Source: Diorhabda sublineata (Eukaryota > Arthropoda > Insecta > Coleoptera > Chrysomelidae). From it: a DNA stretch of 64,000 nucleotides. Below the pieces are notes generated by a model that was given only the letters and a program-made list of their open reading frames with translations, was not told where the DNA came from and did not search any database. A program made the position numbers and the translations under genes. Position 1 is the stretch's first letter. Every line of letters begins with the position of its first letter. The stretch covers positions 30,051,572 to 30,115,571 of the forward strand of contig NC_079485.1 of NCBI RefSeq assembly GCF_026230105.1. The letters run 5' to 3'. Positions 58,359-64,000 of this stretch are shown here, piece by piece.

Positions 58359-59047
58359 CGAGGTCTGACTATTAAATAACGAGACTGTGCGCCTAGAGAG
58401 CGCCCTAGACGAGTAGGGTAAAAACGAGTAGTGCGTTAGGTATCTAGATATCTTGTCGCGCCGAAAACTCCGACTGAGTGCTATAAATTTTTGTAAGAGG
58501 TCTATGGAGACAATTCTCTATCTCGTGCGCGTGTTTTTGAGTGGTGTAAGCGCTTTAGTGAGAGCCGAGATAGCACTGAAGATGATCAGCGCCCAGTTTG
58601 CCCTGTGACTGATTCAACTCCGGAAACAGTGACCAAAATCAACCAAAATGTGCGTGTAGATCGTCGAATGAGCATCCGGATGATTGCCGAGGCTGTAAAC
58701 GCCGATAAAGAAACGGTTAGAAAAATTTTACACGAGGAATTACACATGAAAATAGTCTGTGCGAAGTTGGTGCCAAAAAATCTGACTCCTGACCAAAAGC
58801 TCTTGCATCAACGGGTCTGCTCAGATTTTCTTGAAAGGTTAGAAAAAGATCTGCTTTGAAAGGGACCCGATTTGAGCCGAGCTCATAAGGACCCTGACCC
58901 TAGAAGACTTCCAGCACTGCTTCGATCAATAGAAAAAACTTCTGGAAAGGTGCGTGGCGAGGGGAGGGGAGTATATTGAAGGGAAGCATTAAAATATAGA
59001 ATACGTTTAGATACTTATATATAATATTTAGAACTTTTTCGTAACCA
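58359..59047 (+). mobile_element. Mariner with open N-terminal domain; catalytic domain deleted
   Basis: Left terminal repeat CGAGGTCTGACTATTAAATA at 58359, preceded by TA. The N-terminal half of the transposase is the best preserved in the window. After a frame break, an open stretch 58605-58859 reads TPETVTKINQNVRVDRRMSI, RMIAEAVNADKETVRKILHE and ELHMKIVCAKLVPKNLTPDQ, ending at a stop after SDFLERLEKDLL. These are the second helix-turn-helix and linker. The sequence then jumps to the C-terminal end (LLRSIEKTSGKV / WKGAWRGEGSILKG frames, about 58915-58980). The catalytic domain is therefore absent. The right terminal repeat is cut off at about 59047, where another mariner fragment begins. 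Confidence 0.85.
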
Positions 59048-59760
59048 GTCTCGGACCTTATCGGTTGGATGCCGCATTTACTCACAATAGAACAAAAACA
59101 GCGTCGTATGTCCATCTTGGACGGAACATAAGACAAACATAGAGGTCCTACAGCAAATGGGTAACTTCTCACGACAATCAAGGAGAGAAAGTTGCAGTAC
59201 TTAGGACATATTCTCCGCCTGATAATATAAGGGAAGATCGAAGGAAAACGGTCGGTTGGCCGTAGACAGACTTGCGCAGATGGCTCGGAGAGGCGTCTAC
59301 AGAAATTTTCAGAGCTGCAGTTTCTCGTGCGATATAGCCATTTGGATCGTCAACTTCCGTAGGAAGAAGGCGTTGTAAGAAGAAGATGTCCATCGAGAGT
59401 TTGACAAGGAATTGATCTGATTGTTTTGCTGTTTCATAACCATGGATGAAACGTGGGTTCATCACGTCACATCCAAAACAATGGACTAATAAGGGAGAAC
59501 CAACTCCAAAGAAGACTGACCGTTATATCTACAGGCAAGGTAATGGCTTCGGTTTTTTTGGATTTGAGTGAGACAATTTTCATTGACTATCTTGAAAAAG
59601 GAAAAATTATCAACAGCGAGTTTTATGCGAGCTTATTACAACGTTTGAGTGGAGAAATCAAGCACAAACGGTCGCAATTGGCTAAGAAGAAAGTGTTGTT
59701 TCATCAAGACAATGTACCAGCTCCCAAATCCGTTAATATAATGGCCAAAATTAATAAATA
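59048..59760 (+). mobile_element. Mariner catalytic-domain remnant split by a LINE
   Basis: 59070-59110 encodes LLTIEQKQRRM-like sequence (end of the linker). After the LINE insertion, 59386-59470 continues with SIESL in the linker frame and then TMDETWVHH (first catalytic Asp, about 59439-59465). An open part 59530-59760 reads VMASVFLDLSETIFIDYLEK, GKIINSEFYASLLQRLSGEI and KKKVLFHQDNVPAPKSVNIM (second Asp in HQDN, about 59705). It stops at 59759 before the third Asp. Abuts but differs in family from the mariner at 58359. Confidence 0.82.
59117..59385 (+). mobile_element. 5'-truncated LINE 3' end with 9-bp TSD
   Basis: A 269-bp fragment of the C-terminus of an RTE-like LINE: QYLGHILRLI-type sequence, GKIEGKRSVGRRQTCAQMA and FRAAVSRAI-like residues in slightly shifting frames, ending in TTGTAAGAAGAAG. 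It is flanked by ATGTCCATC (59108-59116 and 59386-59394), an exact 9-bp target-site duplication inside the mariner reading frame. Confidence 0.85.
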
Positions 59761-59761
59761 A

Positions 59762-60077
59762 CATAAAATTTTAATCATATATATATACATGAAGTTTGAC
59801 GTTAATCAATATTATCTACTATTTATCGAAAATAGTGATTCAATGTGATTTTTTTCTAAAAATTTAAAAACTGTTGATTCTACCCTAAGAAATAATATGA
59901 AGTGATGAAGATGTAGTTGAATTTACATACACATATTAAATAATGTTGTAGGTACTGTTTCAAATCAAATACTTTGATAATATTGGATAGTTCACTAAAA
60001 ATTGAATAAAAATGCGAAAACCTTGTCGCATACGCCGTTTTTATTGGTTATTTATGTATGAAAATGACAAAATATTA
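59762..60077. other. No recognisable gene
   Basis: AT-rich interval between the mariner end and MITE copy B. Confidence 0.35.
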
Positions 60078-60309
60078 TACAGGGTGCAATATTCAATACA
60101 AATCTTGATAATGACATACAGCATCATTAAAAAATTTAAAAAATGAACTGTGTAAACACAGTGTATAGTCGGTTAACCATTTTCACAAACCACCCTGTGA
60201 ATTATTAAAGAAGAGGAGTTGACACTTTCTAATAACCACATGATATCTTCCCTGAGCGGTTCTAAATATGATAAAAGTATATATAGCTCCTCATAACTCA
60301 CCCTTTATA
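60078..60309 (-). repeat. MITE copy B, inverted relative to copy A
   Basis: Begins TACAGGGTGCAATATTCAAT and ends AGCTCCTCATAACTCACCCT. Its reverse complement aligns with copy A at 57893: GGTGAGTTATGAGGAGCTAT, GATATCATGTGGTTATTAGA and CACAGGGTGGTTTGTGAAAA. It is shorter by internal deletion. The pair encloses ~1.9 kb that holds two mariner remnants. Confidence 0.75.
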
Positions 60310-61167
60310 ACGTAAAATGAGAATTTTAGAAAAAAGTGATGGCAACAAATAACTTTAGAACTTTATTCAGATTTTCATAGAAGATGCCTTCTAAAAAGGT
60401 AATATCAATTTAGGTCCATCAACTCTGGTCTTCTGACCTAAGTTTTAGGGAAAATTATATTCCCCAATTTGTTTTAAAACCAAAACAAGTGAAACTACAT
60501 GCATATCATAATAACGAAATACAGTAGAAAGAAATTGATAAAACGCCAGTAAATCACGTACTACTTAATTATATCAAATATTCAAAATGCTTGTCAAGGT
60601 TGTTATACACTAATTCAGCTTTTCAATAAAGATATTAACTCAATTCCTGCATTTCCATTTCAAATTCCAAATTTATAGTCATTTGTTTCTGGGAAACACT
60701 TTTATTGATGTCTGAATTGAACCTAGATTGTGTGAATTGGTTTGGGAAACTGGCAATTACCCCGAAGAAAGTACGGGGTTATTCATAACAAACCACCCTT
60801 ACTTGGTTAATAGGACATAACAAAAAGAGAAATTAATTTCTCTCTTTCCTACGTACAGGATATTATCTCACGCAAAACGCAAACTACAGATACTAGATGG
60901 CATTTTAGGTTCTTCTAATATAATTTATCTTCATTTAAAAATTTCTCGTAAGAGGTTGACGTTGTTTAATTAGTTTTTAAGCACATTTATAAAAAAGCTA
61001 CGTACAAACTTCAAACTTAGTACATTGTAGAAGCCTCCATTGATAAATTATTCACTTTAAACCCGCGTTTTTATTAGTAAACAGGAAATTCGAAAGCTAT
61101 ATGGTATAGCTCCCTTAGATGAACTTTTAAATGAAGATAAATTTGCCTAGATCTTTTGATATTGTTT
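60310..61167. other. No recognisable gene
   Basis: AT-rich, nothing identified. Confidence 0.35.
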
Positions 61168-61345
61168 ATATTTCTAGATGTTCTTGATTTTAGGTCTCTT
61201 CTGTTTCAAAATTATCAAAATATATTTTGATAAAGACTTAAAGAAAAGTCGAAACGTCAATTTATTTCTATTTTTTAAAAATTATTAAAAAAAATTAATT
61301 TTGAAACAGAACAGACCTAAAATCAAGAATATCTAGAAACATAAA
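61168..61345. repeat. Palindromic repeat with hammerhead-like core, best copy
   Basis: Arms 61168-61216 and 61294-61345 are inverted copies of ~48 bp (TTTCTAGATGTTCTTGATTT, TAGGTCTCTTCTGTTTCAAA against the reverse complement of the right arm) with a few mismatches. The centre contains a hammerhead-like core on the + strand. Related copies: 7501-7647 (outer arm partly different, TTTTAGGTCTCTTC shared) and 1060-1178 (opposite orientation, beside a Penelope remnant). Confidence 0.8.
61227..61258 (+). ncRNA. Hammerhead-ribozyme-like core
   Basis: TTGATAA (61227-61233, consensus CTGATGA), then stem II GACTT-AAAGAA-AAGTC (five perfect pairs, 61235-61250), then GAAAC (61251-61255) and GTC (61256-61258), a canonical cleavage triplet. 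The flanking ~48-bp inverted arms could form an extended stem I. Two departures from the consensus in the first box make activity unlikely, but the architecture is that of a minimal type I hammerhead with almost no stem III. Confidence 0.5.
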
Positions 61346-61900
61346 CATAAAATTTTATCTAGTATCTGTAGTTTTTATATGATAAGGGATAGAATGTCAT
61401 AATTGTTTTGGAAATAACAACTATGGTAAATGGTGGGGAAATTATAATGCATTGACTTTGGTAAGATTTATATTCAGTAATTGTATTTTTTTAACAACGT
61501 TAATTGAGGTATATTTTGTAGAAAATATGATCAAATTATGCATAAAAGAGTGTTCAAATTATCTATCCACATCTGTCAATTTAACCCTCAGTATAGAAAA
61601 TAATAATTCTAATAACGTAATCAAATATTTAGTCGGCATTTGGCTTTAACCGGTTTAATTTTATACATATTCGCGAAAGTAAATGTTTGAACATGGATAG
61701 CCCGATGTAAAAAATAAGGATAAATTGGATTTAGTTTCTTTTTGCTGGAAACCACTCATTCAATGCTACTAATTGTCAGTTCAAACAGTATAAAAATAGA
61801 TGTACGTCATGGAACAAATATAAGTCATATTTGAACAATGCTGCGAGAGCTTGCGTGAATATTTTGATGCCATTAATTAATGAATAAATACATGTACATG
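61346..61900. other. No recognisable gene
   Basis: AT-rich. A 65-codon frame at 61452-61649 is composition-driven. Confidence 0.35.
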
Positions 61901-61902
61901 TA

Positions 61903-63039
61903 CACTACTGGTCAAAAGTTTTTGCTCACCCTATAATTTACATAGTACTCAACAATACAACAAGAATATGATCGATTTTGATATTTATATTATAAAAAAA
62001 CATATATAGATAGTAATCATATAAATACAGTCTGTAATTTTTACATATTCAAATTTTTGGTTCATCGATCATTATTCTAGTTCACAATTTTAACCTTAAC
62101 TGTCCAATTTTTCCTACAACTCAATCCGGTTCAAGCTGTGACTACCAAATCATATTTTTCTTTTCAAATACTTTTTGCACAGCTTCTAGGAATGCTTGGG
62201 ATCGTTGTCATGGTGGAAGATAAATTTTCTGCCTATCACTTTCAAAATCCCTCCAATTTTTACCCGCTCTATATTTTCCTTCCTCCAAAACATCCCTAAA
62301 CCATAACCGCTTTCCATGGATCTAGCATCCGTTCTGTTTTTGATCTGCACACAAACACTATTCTTTTAGATACAAAAACCTCATTCTTTAACTCATCACT
62401 GCATAAAACTCTGTCCCACTCTCCAATTTTTATAGTATTTAGAGCACTGCAACCTCTTAATTTTATTTTGACGTCTTAGCAGAGTTTTCTTCATTGCCAT
62501 CCTCATTGATCTGCTGTGTTATCTCTAATTAATACAATACGTTTATCTTCAACGATTGTGGTATTTCGATACCATCCTGAACGTTTTCTATAGCTAAAGC
62601 TCCTGGTTGATGTATATTTTTTCATGTTGTAGTCCACTGTACGAGGAGGTAATTTTAATTCGGCGGGAATGGTACAGTTATTTTTATCTAGATTATGAAG
62701 ACTAGCGATTAATGCACTAGTTTAACCATTTTAAGACTTACAAGTCTGAATTTGCGAGAACAAAAACAATTCGTTTACGAATTTAACAAAAAGATGTCTT
62801 GGTCTAAAAACTATAACTCACAGCACGTTCTGGCGTCTCATATGGCTAATCGGGACTAAACTACAATCACAAACATCGACAAAATAATTCACAGCTGAAG
62901 AATAATAGACAAATCACTCAATATTTGCAAGTTTTAACTTGTGCCACTTACCGACAGAATATAAACATGTGCTAAAGTGTATTATTTTGAAATTTAATGA
63001 ATGGATTATGGGGTAGGCGAAATGTTTTGATCGGTAGTG
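61903..63039 (-). mobile_element. Tc1-like transposon with both terminal repeats (dead)
   Basis: Flanked by TA (61901-61902 and 63040-63041). The terminal repeats CACTACTGGTCAAAAGTTTT and (reverse complement of right end) CACTACCGATCAAAACATTT agree at 15 of 20 positions and have the CACTACYGRTCAAAA pattern of Tc1 elements. On the - strand around 62300-62080 the transposase catalytic domain is visible in pieces: RVKIGGILKVIG, KFIFHHDNDPKHS (second catalytic Asp) and KLCKKYLKRK. Most of the rest is frame-shifted. 1,137 bp. Confidence 0.82.
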
Positions 63040-63041
63040 TA

Positions 63042-63457
63042 GATAGACTTGAAAACTGTAACTAGACGTTTTCAATAGAAATGGATCACTTTCCTTATTG
63101 ATGATATATTTAATCGGAAACAACAAAATTTATTGCTTAAAACAGATAGAAATACTTCATGATGAACCTCTGCCAATAAATTCATAATAGCTACTTTTTA
63201 TTTCAAGACAAATGTTATTAAATTACAAAGAAATATTTTATATTAGTTTTGAGCTACAATAAAATTCTGAAACGACTCATACAAAAGACTGTTAAAAAGT
63301 CATTAACACCACTGTTGCCAATATTAATAACAAGTTATTTCTTGACTTTTTAATATCTGTTTACTACTATTTGTCAATGTCTTTGAGTTAATGGTTTGGA
63401 AACCTTGACACTACATATTGAGTCTTTTTCTTGTTCCGCTTCGTCATCTATTAAATA
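63042..63457. other. No recognisable gene
   Basis: AT-rich interval between the Tc1-like element and the last mariner. Confidence 0.35.
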
Positions 63458-64000
63458 TACAAGGGCGGTTCAGGTATGATCGAGACAAATGCTGTAGATG
63501 GCGTGCCTGTATATTTTTGAAGATCTCGGCTTGATTATGTGTTAGCTGGATCCCTTTCTAACAGTGGTGCTAAATTTTCATAAAACGCACGTTTCCCGTG
63601 CATACTACGATCATGAGTGAACGTCGAGTGCCGACCGCCGTTGGCAACGTATTGCCATTCGTTTATTGATTAAAAACACATAAATTTTTCGGCGTTCACA
63701 AAATCAATTTGGTAGTGAGTGCATGAGTAGGTCATATCATAACAGATTTCAAAGATGGCTGCGAAACCATCAAGAATGACTGGATGAACTTCGTTCGCGA
63801 ATCTGCATCACACTAGACAAAATTCGCCGCGTAGAACATTTTTGAGGAACGTAGGGTGAGTATTCGAAAAATTTCTGCTGAACTAAACTCGTTACGAACA
63901 CCTCCAATATCGAAAAATAATGGCGCGATGAGTTTAAAAACTGTTGAACGTGGCTGGAAGCTTACTGACGCCATTCGTGGTGGAAGGGGGTAGATTTTTA
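63458..64000 (+). mobile_element. Mariner-like 5' end, running off the window
   Basis: TACAAGGGCGGTTCAGGTAT at 63458 looks like a terminal repeat, followed by untranslated sequence and an ATG at 63613 (MSERRVPTAV). Frames then alternate: IAIRLLI-type sequence, YHNRFQRWLRNHQE (helix-turn-helix), TLDKIRRVEHF and RVSIRKISAELNS (second helix-turn-helix), then SLKTVERGWKLTD. This order fits the N-terminal half of a mariner transposase. The terminal repeat differs from the other families here. The catalytic domain, if any, is beyond 64000. Confidence 0.6.

Noticed and set aside
36458..64000. Exon 4 of the nAChR gene
   Set aside because: Looked for the expected W.DYNLRW / GVKDLRI / WKPDVLMYN coding sequence with splice sites and did not find it; presumably beyond the window.
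1..64000. tRNA, rRNA, CRISPR array or bacterial operon features
   Set aside because: No cloverleaf with B-box, no rRNA-like conserved sequence and no regularly spaced repeats; the sequence is clearly eukaryotic intron DNA.

Overview
The window is AT-rich insect genomic DNA. It reads as the inside of one large host gene whose introns are full of decayed transposable elements. The only host coding sequence I can defend is three short exons on the + strand of a nicotinic acetylcholine receptor subunit of the alpha5/6/7 group, most likely alpha6. They are a 140-nt exon 2 (5629-5768) and two alternative 45-nt versions of exon 3 (29825-29869 and 36413-36457). All three have clean AG acceptors and GTAAGT-type donors, and the reading frame joins in phase 0. 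The two exon-3 copies encode DEKNQILTTNAWLNL and DEKNQLLITNIWLSL, the arrangement known for the mutually exclusive exons 3a/3b of insect nAChR alpha6. Exon 1 would lie to the left of the window and exon 4 to the right. I saw no other exon of this gene here. The element mix (many mariners, RTE-like and RNase H-bearing LINEs, Penelope, a Crypton-like recombinase) would suit a beetle or similar insect, but that is an impression only.

Layout. 1-5628 (presumed intron 1): LINE RT remnant, Penelope GIY-YIG remnant, internally deleted mariner, antisense LINE RNase H. 5769-29824 (intron 2): Penelope remnant, a palindrome with a hammerhead-like core, a Crypton-like tyrosine recombinase pseudogene, at least six LINE fragments, two abutting mariners, a second hammerhead-like palindrome, a Tc/mariner transposase and an RTE-like RT. 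29870-36412 (between the alternative exons): a mariner with a large internal deletion and a Penelope remnant. 36458-64000 (intron 3, incomplete): about ten mariner/Tc1-type copies, two of them carrying 5'-truncated LINE insertions with target-site duplications still visible. This part also holds telomere-like CCTAA repeats in an inverted arrangement, a ~51-bp minisatellite, inverted MITE copies and a third hammerhead-like palindrome.

How it fits together. The elements are broken, and I found no intact transposase, reverse transcriptase or recombinase. They act as passengers that set intron length (24.1 kb, 6.5 kb and more than 27 kb). Three features stand out: the alternative exon pair; a family of ~150-210 bp palindromes carrying hammerhead-ribozyme-like cores, associated here with Penelope remnants; and the Crypton-like recombinase, in which all recognisable active-site motifs can still be located despite stops and frameshifts. 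Coordinates of element edges are approximate except where terminal repeats, target duplications or splice sites are cited.
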